A stretch of DNA of 64,000 nt from Candidatus Rokuibacteriota bacterium (GCA_003220435.1 QHSL01000075.1:1-64000); one strand, 5' to 3'. Positions 29,733 through 44,166 are shown, numbered from the stretch's first letter. Numbers and translations are program-made. Notes: a model not told the origin generated them from the letters alone.

Positions 29733-31457
29733 ATGTCCTGGACATTGAAGCGAAAAGCCCAGGCGCTGCTGGCGGACGAGCAGGGCACCGTCAGCAAGGA
29801 CTGGGGCGGCAAGGTCGCCGTCGCGCTCGTCTATCCCAACACCTACGCGGTCGGGATGTCGAACCTCGGCTTCCAGACCATCTACCGCCATCTCAACGCG
29901 CTGCCCGACGTCGTATGCGAGCGCGTCTTCCTTCCCGATCCGGAGGATGCCGAGGAGATGCGCCGCTCCGCCACGCCGCCGTTCTCGCTCGAGTCGCTCC
30001 GGCCGCTCAGGGACTTCCACATGATCGGGTTCTCGGTGACCTACGAGGGCGACTACATCAACGTCCTGCGGCTGCTCGCGATGTCGTCCATCCCGCTGCG
30101 GACCGCCGACCGGCGTCCCCACGATCCGCTGGTGCTGATGGGCGGCGTCTGCGCCTTCTCGAACCCCGAGCCGCTCGCGCCGTTCATGGATTTCGTAGTC
30201 GTCGGCGAGGGCGAAGAGCTGGTCGTCGAGCTGATCGCGGCCTACCGCGATGGTTATCCGGACCGCCAGAAGCTCCTCACGTCGCTCGCCGCCCTGGAAG
30301 GCATCTACGTGCCCGGGGAGTACGACGTCGCCTACACGACCGAGGGCACGCTCGCGTCGGTGGCCGCGCGTGCCGGAGCGCCGGCGGTGGTGACCAAGCG
30401 GCGGCTCCGGAACGTGAACGCGTTCGAGACGGTCGCGGCGGTGAAGACCCCTCACGCCGAGTACGGCCACATGGCGCTCCTCGAAGTGGGCAAGGGCTGC
30501 GGTCGGGGGTGCCGCTTCTGCCTCGAGGGACAGGTGTACCGCCCGGTGAGGCACCGCAGCGTGGACGCGCTGCGCGACACCGTCGCGCAGATGGCGGCCA
30601 GCGGCGAGCGCCGGGTGGGGCTCGTCGGGGCGTGCGTGTCGGACTATCCCTGGATCGGGGAGCTCCTGAAGGTTGTCGAGGAAAACGGCCTCGAGCTCTC
30701 GATCTCGTCGCTGCGAGCCGACAGCTTGACGGAAGACCTCGTGGCGGCGCTCGCGCGCGGCGGGCACCGGACGCTCACGGTGGCGCCGGAGGCGGGGACG
30801 GAGCGGCTGCGGCGCGCGATCCGCAAGCCGATCACCGACGACCAGCTCATGACCGCGTGCGATCTGGTCCGCGCCCACGGTATCCCCAACCTCAAGTGCT
30901 ACTTCATGCTCGGCCAGCCGACCGAGACGAGCGAGGACGTCGAGGCGATCCCCGCGCTGGCCGGACGGATGCTCGAGCGGCTGCGCGTGCTCGACCCGGC
31001 GGGGCGGCCCTTCGGCCGCCTGACCCTGTCGATCTCGTCGTTCGTGCCCAAGCCCTGGACGCCGTTCCAGTGGGTGGGGTTCGACGGCGCCACGTCGCTG
31101 CTGGCCAAGCTCGAGACCGTCAAGCGGGGCGTGCGCCGCCTGCACAACGTGCGCGTGCTGCACGAGAACCCGCGCGAGGCGGCGCTGCAGGCGCTACTCG
31201 CTCGCGGTGACCGGCGGGTCGCGGATTTCCTCGAGCTGGCGGCGTCGTACGCGGGCGACTGGCGGCGCGCGCTCCGGGAGTGGGAGGGCGATGCCGACTT
31301 CTACACGACGCGCGATCGCTCCACGGAGGAACGGATGCCGTGGGACCACTTCGAGGTCGGCGTCAAGAAAGCCGGTCTCCTGCGAGAGTGGGAGCGGGCG
31401 CGGGCCGACGGCGCCGCGGCGGTCGGAGCGGCCGCAGTAGCGGCCGGGGCGAGCTGA
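29733..31457 (+). CDS. B12-binding-type radical SAM protein (TIGR03960-like)
   Basis: The 574-residue protein has an N-terminal cobalamin-binding-like domain (about 1-200; [15 protein letters not shown] and [12 protein letters not shown]). A radical SAM core follows with the cluster cysteines C256, C260 and C263 in [10 protein letters not shown]. The region [11 protein letters not shown] is characteristic of the TIGR03960 family. The reaction is not established; related proteins are often fused to or neighbours of TIGR03936 domains or act in RNA modification. It overlaps moaA by one base, so cotranscription is likely. Confidence 0.85.
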   Translation: MSWTLKRKAQALLADEQGTVSKDWGGKVAVALVYPNTYAVGMSNLGFQTIYRHLNALPDVVCERVFLPDPEDAEEMRRSATPPFSLESLRPLRDFHMIGFSVTYEGDYINVLRLLAMSSIPLRTADRRPHDPLVLMGGVCAFSNPEPLAPFMDFVVVGEGEELVVELIAAYRDGYPDRQKLLTSLAALEGIYVPGEYDVAYTTEGTLASVAARAGAPAVVTKRRLRNVNAFETVAAVKTPHAEYGHMALLEVGKGCGRGCRFCLEGQVYRPVRHRSVDALRDTVAQMAASGERRVGLVGACVSDYPWIGELLKVVEENGLELSISSLRADSLTEDLVAALARGGHRTLTVAPEAGTERLRRAIRKPITDDQLMTACDLVRAHGIPNLKCYFMLGQPTETSEDVEAIPALAGRMLERLRVLDPAGRPFGRLTLSISSFVPKPWTPFQWVGFDGATSLLAKLETVKRGVRRLHNVRVLHENPREAALQALLARGDRRVADFLELAASYAGDWRRALREWEGDADFYTTRDRSTEERMPWDHFEVGVKKAGLLREWERARADGAAAVGAAAVAAGAS

Positions 31458-32479
31458 TGCGGGTCGAGGACACCTTCGCGCGTCCGCTCCGGAATCTTCG
31501 AATTTCGGTGACCGACCGGTGCAACCTCCGCTGCGCCTACTGCATGCCGGAGGAGGATTATGTCTGGCTGCCGCGGGAGCAGATCCTCCACTTCGAGGAG
31601 ATGAGCCCTCTCGTCGACGTCTTCATGGACCTGGGCGTCGACAAGATCCGGCTCACCGGCGGTGAGCCGCTGCTGCGCCGCGATCTGGCCGAGCTCGTCC
31701 GGCTGCTGGTCGCCAAGCCCCGCCTCCGCGATCTGGCCATGACGACCAACGGCGTTTTGCTCGCCGAGCAGGCGCCGGCGCTGAAGGACGCCGGGCTCCA
31801 GCGCGTGACGGTGAGCCTCGACACGCTCCGGCCCGATCGGTTCACGACGCTCACGCGGCGGACCCATCACGCCCAGGTCCTCGACGGCATCGCCGCGCTG
31901 GGGCGCCTCGGCTTCGGCGGGACGAAGCTCGACACGGTGGTGATGCGCGGCGTGAACGACGACGAGCTGGCCGACCTCATCGAGTACGGTCGGAGCGTCG
32001 CGGCCGAGGTGCGCTTCATCGAGTACATGGATGTGGGGGGCGCGACGCGGTGGACGATGGACAGGGTCGTGAGCCGTGCCGAGATGCTCGAGGTGCTCGG
32101 CCGGCGCTACGGGAGGATCGAGCCCATCGTCGAGGCGAGCAGCGCGCCGGCGGACCGCTACGCGCTCGCCGACGGCACCATCTTCGGGATCATCTCCTCG
32201 ACGACCGCGCCGTTCTGCGCCAGCTGCGACCGAAGCCGCCTGACCGCGGACGGCATGTGGTACCTCTGTCTCTACGCGCAGCACGGCGTCGACCTCCGCA
32301 GGCCTCTGCGCCGCGGGGCGCCGGCGGACGAGCTGAAGGCGCTGATCGCCTCCACCTGGACGCGTCGCGCCGATCGGGGCGCCGAGGAGCGGCTGAAGGT
32401 GCGCGACCGGACGCCGCTCGTCCAGATCGGCCGGCTCCGCGAAGATCCGCATCTGGAGATGCACACCCGGGGCGGCTAG
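31457..32479 (+). CDS. moaA: GTP 3',8-cyclase MoaA
   Basis: The 340-residue radical SAM enzyme starts molybdenum cofactor synthesis from GTP. The N-terminal cluster is C22-x3-C26-x2-C29. The C-terminal [4Fe-4S] site that binds GTP is C254-x2-C257-x13-C271. The chain ends in the conserved double glycine (R-G-G), which is needed for activity in characterised MoaA. All diagnostic parts are present. Its start overlaps the stop of the upstream radical SAM gene (TGATG). Confidence 0.96.
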   Translation: MRVEDTFARPLRNLRISVTDRCNLRCAYCMPEEDYVWLPREQILHFEEMSPLVDVFMDLGVDKIRLTGGEPLLRRDLAELVRLLVAKPRLRDLAMTTNGVLLAEQAPALKDAGLQRVTVSLDTLRPDRFTTLTRRTHHAQVLDGIAALGRLGFGGTKLDTVVMRGVNDDELADLIEYGRSVAAEVRFIEYMDVGGATRWTMDRVVSRAEMLEVLGRRYGRIEPIVEASSAPADRYALADGTIFGIISSTTAPFCASCDRSRLTADGMWYLCLYAQHGVDLRRPLRRGAPADELKALIASTWTRRADRGAEERLKVRDRTPLVQIGRLREDPHLEMHTRGG

Positions 32480-32507
32480 CCCGCACGCGGTGCGCGCGCA
32501 AGCCGGC

Positions 32508-32525
32508 GCGGGGCGGGGGCCCCGC
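32508..32525 (+). terminator. GC hairpin after moaA
   Basis: A 7-bp perfect stem (GCGGGGC/GCCCCGC) closes a 4-base G loop, 28 bases after the moaA stop. There is no T tract; the function as a terminator is inferred from position. Confidence 0.3.
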
Positions 32526-32560
32526 CGACCGAGGCGCGGCTACACACAGGGGGGCAGACC

Positions 32561-33271
32561 GTGAGCTTGCCCGACACGCCGAAGACCGACGTTCAGGAGC
32601 ACGGCGCCAACCAGCAGGTCTCCGATCGGCGCCTCTTCATGCAGCTGCACGTGTTCGGCGGCTGCCTCGACGCGAAGGCGCCGCTGCGGGCCCTCGAGTC
32701 GAGCCGCTTCGAGGCCGTGCTGTATCAGGACGCCAACGATCCGCGCGGGATCGCGGTGCTGGCGATGAACGAGGATCCGACGTTCTTCGTGAGCGGGCTC
32801 CGCGAGCTGCTCAACGCCGAGCCCTTCGCCGCGCTGGCGTCGAAGCCGGAGCTCACCATGTTCGGCCGGACCTACGCGTCGGGATTCGAAGCGGACCTGG
32901 ACGAGTGGCTGCTGCGGCGCCCGCGGCGCACGGCGCTGAACCCGGCGTGGCCGTGGGGGATCTGGTACCCGCTGCGCCGCACCGGCGCCTTCAGCCGGCT
33001 CTCACCACAGGAGCAGGGCGCGATCATTCGGGAGCACAGCGTGCTGGGCCGCGCCTACGGCGACGCCGATCTCGCCCACGACGTTCGCCTGGCCTGCCAC
33101 GGCCTCGACATCCACGACAACGATTTCGTCATCGGCCTCGTCGGCCGCGAGCTGCATCCGCTCTCGCATCTCGTGCAGGCCATGCGCAAGACGGTCCAGA
33201 CCTCGCAGTACCTCCAGACGCTCGGCCCGTTCTTCGTCGGCCACGCGCTCTGGCAGAGCCCGTACCGCTGA
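32561..33271 (+). CDS. Chlorite dismutase family heme-dependent protein
   Basis: The 236-residue protein belongs to the chlorite dismutase/HemQ (PF06778) superfamily, recognised from Y-P-L-R-R-T-G-A-F-S-R-L-S in the middle, the Q-E-Q-G-x-I-I-R-E-H helix and the block H-D-V-R-L-A-C-H-G-L-D followed by D-N-D-F-V-I-G-L-V-G. The family includes coproheme decarboxylase, chlorite dismutase and dye-decolourising relatives. The sequence does not match classic HemQ closely enough to assign coproheme decarboxylation. GTG start with a G-rich ribosome site. The first 25 residues are a polar extension with no signal peptide, so it should be cytoplasmic. Confidence 0.75.
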   Translation: MSLPDTPKTDVQEHGANQQVSDRRLFMQLHVFGGCLDAKAPLRALESSRFEAVLYQDANDPRGIAVLAMNEDPTFFVSGLRELLNAEPFAALASKPELTMFGRTYASGFEADLDEWLLRRPRRTALNPAWPWGIWYPLRRTGAFSRLSPQEQGAIIREHSVLGRAYGDADLAHDVRLACHGLDIHDNDFVIGLVGRELHPLSHLVQAMRKTVQTSQYLQTLGPFFVGHALWQSPYR

Positions 33272-33276
33272 CCCCG

Positions 33277-34074
33277 ATGCCGGACCGCGTGATGCTCGCG
33301 AGCAGCCCCGGGTCCCGGATTCGGTCCATGCTTCTCGCTCTCGTGGCCATCGTGGCCGTCTGCGGTTGCGCCAGCACCAACTTCACGCCCGAGCAGGAGT
33401 GGGTGATGGCGAAGTTCGCGGACTGCAAAACGCGGACGAACGCAATCAACGTGAGGCTCGACCGTGTGGAGCCCGACGGAACCTGGCACACGTCGTCGGC
33501 GCAAACGCAAACCGAGCACAACCGCGTCGTCGAGTGCATGAACAGCGAGGCCGGATCGGAGCCCGTGTATCGCCGGCTGGCCGACGCCGGCAACTCTCGG
33601 GCCATGGCGGCGCTCGGCTGGATGTACGAGCGCGGGAGCAGCGGGCTGCCCCAGGACGATGCCGAGGCGGCGAAGTGGTATCGCAAGGCCGCTGACGCCG
33701 GCAACGTCGGCGCTATGACCAACCTCGCCGGCATGTACTCGCGCGGGCGCGGCGGGCTACCCCAAGACGACGCCGAGGCGGCGAAATGGTATCGCCGCGG
33801 CGCCGACGCCGGCAACCGGCGGGCCATGGCCGGCCTGGGCACGATGTACGAGGCCGGCCGCGGTGGACTCGAGAAGGATGAGTCCAGAGCGCTTGGATTG
33901 TACCGGAAGAGCGCGGAGGCCGGCGACAGCTACGGCATGTACTTGCTCGGCCGCGCGTACGAACGCGGCATCGGCGTCGGCGCGGATCGCGACCAGGCGA
34001 TCCAGTGGTATCGAAAAGGCGCCGCGGGCGGCAGCGGGTCGGCCGCTCAGCGTCTGAAGGCGCTCGGACAATAG
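33277..34074 (+). CDS. Sel1-repeat lipoprotein
   Basis: The 265-residue product has a positively charged N-terminus, a hydrophobic segment and a lipobox-like V-C-G-C, so it is probably an envelope lipoprotein. From about residue 95 it contains four to five Sel1-like repeats of about 36 residues with A-x2-W-Y-R-K-x-A-D-A-G-N and G-x-M-Y-x-x-G-x-G-G-L. Two consecutive repeats are nearly identical (L-P-Q-D-D-A-E-A-A-K-W-Y-R), suggesting recent duplication. Sel1 repeats mediate protein contacts. ATG 33292 or 33328 are alternative starts; 33328 would give a compact signal peptide. Confidence 0.8.
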   Translation: MPDRVMLASSPGSRIRSMLLALVAIVAVCGCASTNFTPEQEWVMAKFADCKTRTNAINVRLDRVEPDGTWHTSSAQTQTEHNRVVECMNSEAGSEPVYRRLADAGNSRAMAALGWMYERGSSGLPQDDAEAAKWYRKAADAGNVGAMTNLAGMYSRGRGGLPQDDAEAAKWYRRGADAGNRRAMAGLGTMYEAGRGGLEKDESRALGLYRKSAEAGDSYGMYLLGRAYERGIGVGADRDQAIQWYRKGAAGGSGSAAQRLKALGQ

Positions 34075-34099
34075 TCGGGCGGCGGGCTGAGGCTGGCGC

Positions 34100-34840
34100 T
34101 CAGCCGGTCACGACGCCGTCCAGCCAGCCCACGACGTCGCGAGCCAGTGTCCGCAGCGCGCGCCGGCTCAGCACGAGACCCCAGTGCGAGGCCCCTTCCA
34201 CGCCGAGATACGAGGCCGGGAGCGCGAGGTCAGCATAGCGCTCGCGCGGCCACGAGCTGTCCGCTGTGCCCGTCACGATCAGCAACGGGCAGGGAAGCGA
34301 TTCGATCACGATCCCGGCCTGTCGCTCGTCTCGCGCCAGCAGGGACTCGGGCGAGAGTGAGGCGAGCGCGATCCGCCGCTCTTCCAGGTCCAGATCAGGC
34401 ATCGAGGGCTGCATCGCCGGATCGTCGTTGGTGATCCCGTACGTCTCGGCGCCGAAGGTGCCGACCCGCAGCGGCACAGCCGGGTCGCGGGCGGCTCGCG
34501 GCGTGCTGGGCGCAAGGCCGACGCACGCGACCGCCCGCGTCGCCGCGGCAGCCATCATGGCGACGAGCCCACCCATCGACCATCCGACCAGCACGGGGGG
34601 TCGCGCGAGGTCACGCGCCAGGGCGACGACGTCCGCCGCGTAGTCGGCCATTCGCGTGGTGCTCAGGTCGACCGTGGCGTGCTCGCCGTGGCCGCGCAGG
34701 TCGGGTGTGTGCACCGTCCAGCCGCGAGCTTCGAGCTCGCGCCGCCAGAACGTCCACACGCGCGCCGAGTTCGCCGCGCCGTGAACGAGCACGAGCGGGG
34801 CCCGCAGGTCGGCCGGGAGCGGACGACGGTCGGCGGTCAT
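34100..34840 (-). CDS. Alpha/beta-fold hydrolase
   Basis: The 246-residue protein has the alpha/beta hydrolase fold: oxyanion segment L-V-H-G-A-A-N-S-A near the start, nucleophile elbow G-W-S-M-G-G, acid in G-T-A-D-S-S and histidine in G-A-S-H-W-G. It has no signal peptide. The substrate cannot be told from the sequence. ATG at 34840 is chosen; an in-frame GTG at 34873 adds 11 residues. It is convergent with the Sel1 gene and divergent from the DASS transporter. Confidence 0.88.
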   Translation of the reverse strand: MTADRRPLPADLRAPLVLVHGAANSARVWTFWRRELEARGWTVHTPDLRGHGEHATVDLSTTRMADYAADVVALARDLARPPVLVGWSMGGLVAMMAAAATRAVACVGLAPSTPRAARDPAVPLRVGTFGAETYGITNDDPAMQPSMPDLDLEERRIALASLSPESLLARDERQAGIVIESLPCPLLIVTGTADSSWPRERYADLALPASYLGVEGASHWGLVLSRRALRTLARDVVGWLDGVVTG

Positions 34841-34922
34841 CGCGCAAGGAGAGTCTAGCTCCGTCGTACGCACGGGTCACTCGACTCACTGCCGCTCTCC
34901 GTGGGAGGATGGCGCCCGCGCG

Positions 34923-36332
34923 ATGAGTCGAACCGAGACGGCCGTGGCCCGCGAAGCGAAACGGCGAGCGCTCGCGGTCCCCCTCGCCGCTCTGGTGGCA
35001 GCGCTGTTCCTTCCCACGATGTTCGCGGGTCTGCCGTTGGCCGGCCAACGAGCGCTGATCGTCACGGTGATCACGATCGTGCTGTGGACGGGCGAGCTCC
35101 TGGAGCCCGGCGTCGCCGCCCTCATCGGCGTGACGCTGCTGGCACTGAGCGCCGCGACCAGGAACCTGCGCGACGCGCTCCAGGGCTTCGCCAGCCCCGT
35201 GCCCTTCTTCCTGGTCGGCGTGTTGACGATGGGGGTGGCCGTCGTGCGCAGCGGGCTGGCCGAGCGCCTGGCCCGCACGATCCTCGAACGGGCGCGCGGG
35301 CGGAGCCTGACCGTTTATCTCCAGCTGGTGTTCTCGTTCCCGCTGCTGACGTTCATCCTCCCGTCCGCGACGACGCGCTCCGGGATCATGATCCACATCT
35401 ACGACGAGCTGTTCGCCATCGGCGGCGTGCCGCGTGGCGCCGACGTCGCCAAGGCCGTCATGCTGGCGCTGTCCTCGATGAACCGCCTCGCCTCCACGAC
35501 ACTGCTCACCGGGGGCATCACGCCGGTCATGAGCGCGGCCATCATCGGCGGCATGTCGTGGAGCGGGTGGTTCACGCTGATGTCGGTGCCGTACTACGCG
35601 ATCCTGCTCCTGGGCAGCGTGCTCACGTACACGCTCTACCGGCGCGGCCTCGACCGCGGGCTGCCCGCGCCCGAGCGCGCCCAGCGGCGGCCCATCTCCG
35701 GCGTCGAGTGGCGGACGACCGCGATCATCCTGGGAGCGTCCGCCCTGTGGCTCACCGATGGCATTCACCACCTGGACCCGGCGCTGCCGGCGCTGCTGGC
35801 CTTTGCCGCGCTGCTGACGCCGCGCCTGGGCCCGCTCGTCTGGTCCGATCTCGACCGCGGCGTCGGCTGGTCGAACTTCTTCGTCATCGCGGCATCGATC
35901 TCGCTCGCCCACGCGCTGGTGTCCAGCGGCGCCGCGCCGTGGCTCGGGCGCTTGCTGGTCGGCGGGCTGCCGTTCCTCGGCGAGAGCCCGCTTTCCGTCG
36001 TGGTGCTCCTGATGCTCGGCGCGACCGCGCTGCGCGTCCTGGTCCCGAACATTTCCGGGTTCCTGGCCCTGGCGCTGCCGATCGCGATGTCGGTCGGACG
36101 CGAGACCGGATTGAACCCGCTCGTGTGCGCGCTCGTGGTGATGATCACCGGCGACGCGGTCATCTACTACCCGGCGCAGAGCTCCTCCGCGCTCGTCATC
36201 TACGAGCGCGGACACGTGTCCGCCGGTGAGATGCTGCGCTTCGGCCTCTGGATGACGCTCGTCGGCTGGATCGCGATCCTGCTCGTCGCCCTACCGTGGT
36301 GGTCCTTCGTCGGCGAGCCGCTCCGTCAGTAG
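34923..36332 (+). CDS. DASS/SLC13-type anion transporter
   Basis: The 469-residue membrane protein has about 11-12 transmembrane helices arranged as two inverted halves. Each half has a hairpin with a family-like motif: L-P-S-A-T-T-R-S-G near 140 and V-P-N-I-S-G-F-L-A near 375. DASS proteins carry di- and tricarboxylates, sulfate or phosphate, usually with sodium. The substrate is not determinable; the neighbouring glutamate synthase genes do not settle it. A palindromic repeat begins 19 bases after the stop. Confidence 0.82.
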   Translation: MSRTETAVAREAKRRALAVPLAALVAALFLPTMFAGLPLAGQRALIVTVITIVLWTGELLEPGVAALIGVTLLALSAATRNLRDALQGFASPVPFFLVGVLTMGVAVVRSGLAERLARTILERARGRSLTVYLQLVFSFPLLTFILPSATTRSGIMIHIYDELFAIGGVPRGADVAKAVMLALSSMNRLASTTLLTGGITPVMSAAIIGGMSWSGWFTLMSVPYYAILLLGSVLTYTLYRRGLDRGLPAPERAQRRPISGVEWRTTAIILGASALWLTDGIHHLDPALPALLAFAALLTPRLGPLVWSDLDRGVGWSNFFVIAASISLAHALVSSGAAPWLGRLLVGGLPFLGESPLSVVVLLMLGATALRVLVPNISGFLALALPIAMSVGRETGLNPLVCALVVMITGDAVIYYPAQSSSALVIYERGHVSAGEMLRFGLWMTLVGWIAILLVALPWWSFVGEPLRQ

Positions 36333-36350
36333 TTCGGTACCGCATCGCGA

Positions 36351-36473
36351 AAGGCTGCTCAAACAGGCCCAGATGCAAGGCGGCGCCCGAAGGCGCCACG
36401 CGAGCGTACTTCGAGTACGTGAGCGTGCCGCCGAGGGCGCCAACGAAGCAGATGGGCCTGTTTCAGCAGCCTT
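36351..36473. repeat. Long interspersed palindrome, copy A (between convergent genes)
   Basis: A 123-base element begins AAGGCTGCT and ends AGCAGCCTT. Its outer arms match over about 26 bases with three mismatches. The centre is a hairpin CGTACT-TCG-AGTACG around 36406-36420, with further internal pairing. The element starts 19 bases after the DASS stop and overlaps the last bases of the gltD stop codon on the other strand. A second copy in opposite orientation lies at 61438-61562. It would form a long hairpin in RNA from either direction, so a two-way terminator or 3'-end stabiliser is likely. Confidence 0.85.
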
Positions 36474-37912
36474 AAAGGAGAGGGGCGGGGAGGTCGGATC
36501 TGTCCATCAGGTACTGATCGACGCCCCGCGCGGCCGACCGCCCCTCGGCGATCGCCCAGACGATCAGCGACTGACCGCGCTGCATGTCGCCGCATGCGAA
36601 CACGCCCGGCACGGACGTCATCCAGCTGGCGTCGCGCCAGACGTTGCCGCGCTCTGTCAGCTTGACGCCGAGGTCGGTCAGCATCCCCGGTCGCTCGGCG
36701 CCGAGGAATCCCATCGCGAGCAGCACGAGGTCGACGTCCAGCGTGAACTCGCTGCCGGCGATCGGCCTGAAGTCGATCCGGCCGCCCTCGCGCACCATGT
36801 CGACCTTCACCGCCTGGAGTTGCCTGACCCGCCCTTCGGCGTCGCCCGTGAAACGCTGGGTGGAGACCGAGTACACCCGGTCCCCGCCCTCCTCATGGGC
36901 GCCGGAGACGCGGAAGACGTTCGGCCACTGCGGCCACGGATTGTCGGCCGCACGCTCGTCCGGCGGCCTCGGGAGCAGCTCGAACTGGTGGACGGACACC
37001 GCGCCCTGACGGTGGACGGTGCCGAGGCAGTCGGCGCCGGTGTCGCCGCCGCCGATGATGACGACCCGCCTGCCCTGCGCCGTGATGAACGTCTCGTCGG
37101 GGATCGAGTCGCCCTCGCAGCGCCGATTCTGGAGCGTGAGGTACTCCATGGCGAAGTGGATTCCCCGCAGCTCACGCCCGGGCACCTGCAGATCGCGCGG
37201 CCAGCAGGCGCCGCCGGCCAGGACGAGCGCGTCGAACTCCCGCCGCAGCTCGCCGACCGCGACGTTGACGCCCACGTGACTGTTCGGCCGGAAGGCGACC
37301 CCGTCCTTCTCCATGAGCTGCAGCCGACGGTCGAGGAAGCGCTTCTCCATCTTGAACTCGGGGATCCCGTAGCGCAGCAGGCCGCCGATGCGATCGTCCC
37401 GCTCGAAGACCGTCACCGCGTGGCCGACCCGGTTGAGCTGCTCGGCGGCCGCGAGCCCCGCCGGGCCCGAGCCGATCACGGCGACCCGCTTCCCGGTCCG
37501 GAGGATGCGGGACTGCGGCCCGACCCAGCCTTCGTCGAATCCGCGCTCGACGATCGCCAGCTCGACGCCCTTGATCGTCACCGGGTCGTCGTTGATGCCC
37601 AGCACGCACGACCCTTCGCACGGCGCCGGACAGAGCCGCCCTGTCCACTCCGGGAAGTTGTTCGTCGCATGCAGGCGGTCGAGCGCCTCGTGCCAGTGGT
37701 TTTTGTAGACCAGGTCGTTCCAGTCCGGGATGATGTTGCCGAGCGGGCAGCCCTGGTGGCAGAAGGGGATCCCGCAGTCCATGCAGCGCGCGGCCTGCTT
37801 CCGGAGCTCCTCGTCCGGGTAAGGGAGGTAGACCTCCTTCCAGTCACGCAGCCGTTCGGCGACCGGGCGCGCCGGGGGCTTCTTCCGCTTGATCTCCAGG
37901 AAGCCGGTGACC

Positions 37913-37920
<8 letters not shown>
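36472..37920 (-). CDS. gltD: Glutamate synthase small (beta) subunit
   Basis: The 482-residue flavoprotein takes electrons from NADPH and passes them to GltB. The N-terminal cysteine region ([14 protein letters not shown] and C-P-A-P-C-E-G-S-C) binds two [4Fe-4S] clusters. The FAD motif [10 protein letters not shown] and the NADPH motif G-G-G-D-T-G-A-D-C are seen, with G-V-F-A-C-G-D-M near the end. GTG start. It overlaps gltB by 8 bases, and the two form a minus-strand operon. Confidence 0.96.
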
Positions 37921-42499
<4,579 letters not shown>

Positions 42500-42593
42500 T
42501 GCTGCATCCCCTTTGTGAACGGTTGCACGATACTACTGGCATTTCCACTATTAGTCATCCCCCAAAAGTCGGATAGTAAGTATCAGATCAGCT

Positions 42594-42599
42594 TATAAT
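42594..42599 (+). promoter_or_regulatory. Consensus -10 box (TATAAT) of the LysR gene
   Basis: TATAAT ends 6 bases before the GTG start of the LysR gene, with no ribosome site, so the transcript probably begins at the start codon. The divergent gltB promoter must lie in the same AT-richer 106-base interval, which is where a LysR protein would be expected to bind. Confidence 0.5.
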
Positions 42600-42605
42600 C
42601 GCCGC

Positions 42606-43517
42606 GTGCATCTGGAGACCCTTCGCCTCTACTGCGACGTCGTCCGGCTCCGGTCCTTCTCGCGGGGCGCCGAGCAGAACTTCGTCTCCCAGTCGGCGGC
42701 GAGCCAGGCCATCCAGCAGCTCGAGGGCGAGCTGGGCGTCTCGCTGGTCGACCGCACCCAGCGCCCGTTCGTCGTCACGCCCGAGGGCCGGGCCTTCTCC
42801 GACGCGTGCCGCGGCTTGCTCGAGTCGTGGGAGAAGGCGAAGGCCGGGCTCGCCGCGGTGAAGGCCAGGGTCGACGGCACGGTGCGGGTGGCGGCGATCT
42901 ACTCCGTTGGCCTGCACGACGTGAGCCGCCACATGCAACGGTTCATGTCGCTCTATCCGGAGGCGCGCGTCCAGCTCGAGTGCCTGCATCCCCACAAGGT
43001 CGTCGAAGCGGTGCGGGACGGCGAAGCCGACGTCGGGATCATGTCGTATCCGCCGGCGGACCGCACGTTCTCGATCGTGCCGCTGCGGTCCGAGCCCATG
43101 GCGTTCGTCTGCCACCCCAACCACCGCCTGGCGCGGCGTCGTGTCGTGACGCCGGCCGAGCTCGGCGGAGAGACGTTCATCGCCTTCGACGCCGGCCTCA
43201 CGATTCGCAAGGCGATCGACAAGGCGCTCCGCCAACACAACGTCCGGGTCAACACCGTGATGGAGTTCGACAACATCGAGACGATCAAGCAGGCGATCAT
43301 CATCGCGGCGGGCGTCTCGATCCTGCCCCGGCACACCGTGCAGAACGAGGCGTCGATCCGCACGCTGGCGGTGGTGCCGCTCAGCATTCCCCACCTGGTG
43401 CGTCCGGTCGGGCTGATCCACCGTCGAGCCAAGCCGCTCACGCCGACGGTGGAGCGGTTCATTCAGCTGCTCCGGGACGCCAACGAGGAGCCGGCGCGGG
43501 CCGCCGCGCGCTCGTGA
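42606..43517 (+). CDS. LysR-family transcriptional regulator, candidate regulator of gltBD
   Basis: The 303-residue protein has the LysR winged helix at 1-60 (S-Q-S-A-A-S-Q-A-I-Q-Q-L-E) and a type 2 periplasmic-binding-like effector domain from about 90. It is transcribed away from gltB across a 106-base gap, the typical layout for a LysR regulator and its target. Control of glutamate synthase is inferred by analogy with GltC. The effector is unknown. GTG start lies 6 bases after a consensus -10 box. Confidence 0.9.
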   Translation: MHLETLRLYCDVVRLRSFSRGAEQNFVSQSAASQAIQQLEGELGVSLVDRTQRPFVVTPEGRAFSDACRGLLESWEKAKAGLAAVKARVDGTVRVAAIYSVGLHDVSRHMQRFMSLYPEARVQLECLHPHKVVEAVRDGEADVGIMSYPPADRTFSIVPLRSEPMAFVCHPNHRLARRRVVTPAELGGETFIAFDAGLTIRKAIDKALRQHNVRVNTVMEFDNIETIKQAIIIAAGVSILPRHTVQNEASIRTLAVVPLSIPHLVRPVGLIHRRAKPLTPTVERFIQLLRDANEEPARAAARS

Positions 43518-43583
43518 GGGCCGGGCGCACCGTTGCCGACCTGCCGGGTGGAGGGTTACGATCGGCCCGGAGGAGGACACGTC

Positions 43584-44111
43584 ATGGCTGGTGAGTTCGA
43601 GGACGAGTACTCCGCGACCATCGACGACGACCTGCGAGAGACCCGCGGCGCGCTGTTCGACGACACGATCGCGGTCCTGTCTCCGGCCGAGCCCATCTGC
43701 CTCTCCGAGACCGCCACCGTCCACGAGGCTATCCAGTGCATGCTGTCGCTCCGGCAGGCCGGCGTGCTGGTCACCGATGGCAGCGGGCGGCTCACGGGCA
43801 TCTTCACCGAGCGCGACGTGCTGACCCGAGTCCTCGGCAAGAATCTTGAGGCGCGCCGCACGCCACTCGCCGACGTGATGACCCGCTCCCCCGAGGCGCT
43901 GACCGCGCGCGATCGGGTGGCCTACGCGGTCCATTGCATGAGCGTCGCGGGCTACCGGACGATCCCCCTGGTCGACCCGGACTCTCGCCCGATCGGCATC
44001 GTCACCGTGAACGACGTCATCCGCTGGCTGGCCGGCCTGTTTCCGGAGGAGGTGCTGAATCTCCGCCCCGGCGACACCCTCAAGAAGCCCCAGGACGTGG
44101 ACGCCGGCTGA
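43584..44111 (+). CDS. CBS-domain pair protein
   Basis: The 175-residue protein consists of an acidic N-terminal lead (about 1-30) and two CBS domains (about 35-90 and 97-155), with motifs G-I-F-T-E-R-D-V and G-I-V-T-V-N-D-V. CBS pairs bind adenosyl nucleotides and regulate partner proteins. There is no fused effector domain. A strong GGAGGAGG ribosome site near 43569 supports ATG 43584. The target is unknown; neighbours are the LysR gene and korAB. Confidence 0.88.
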   Translation: MAGEFEDEYSATIDDDLRETRGALFDDTIAVLSPAEPICLSETATVHEAIQCMLSLRQAGVLVTDGSGRLTGIFTERDVLTRVLGKNLEARRTPLADVMTRSPEALTARDRVAYAVHCMSVAGYRTIPLVDPDSRPIGIVTVNDVIRWLAGLFPEEVLNLRPGDTLKKPQDVDAG

Positions 44112-44166
44112 TGGTGGTCCGAAACTCGTCGACGCCGGTGTGGTGGCCTGACCGCGGGGAGGAATC

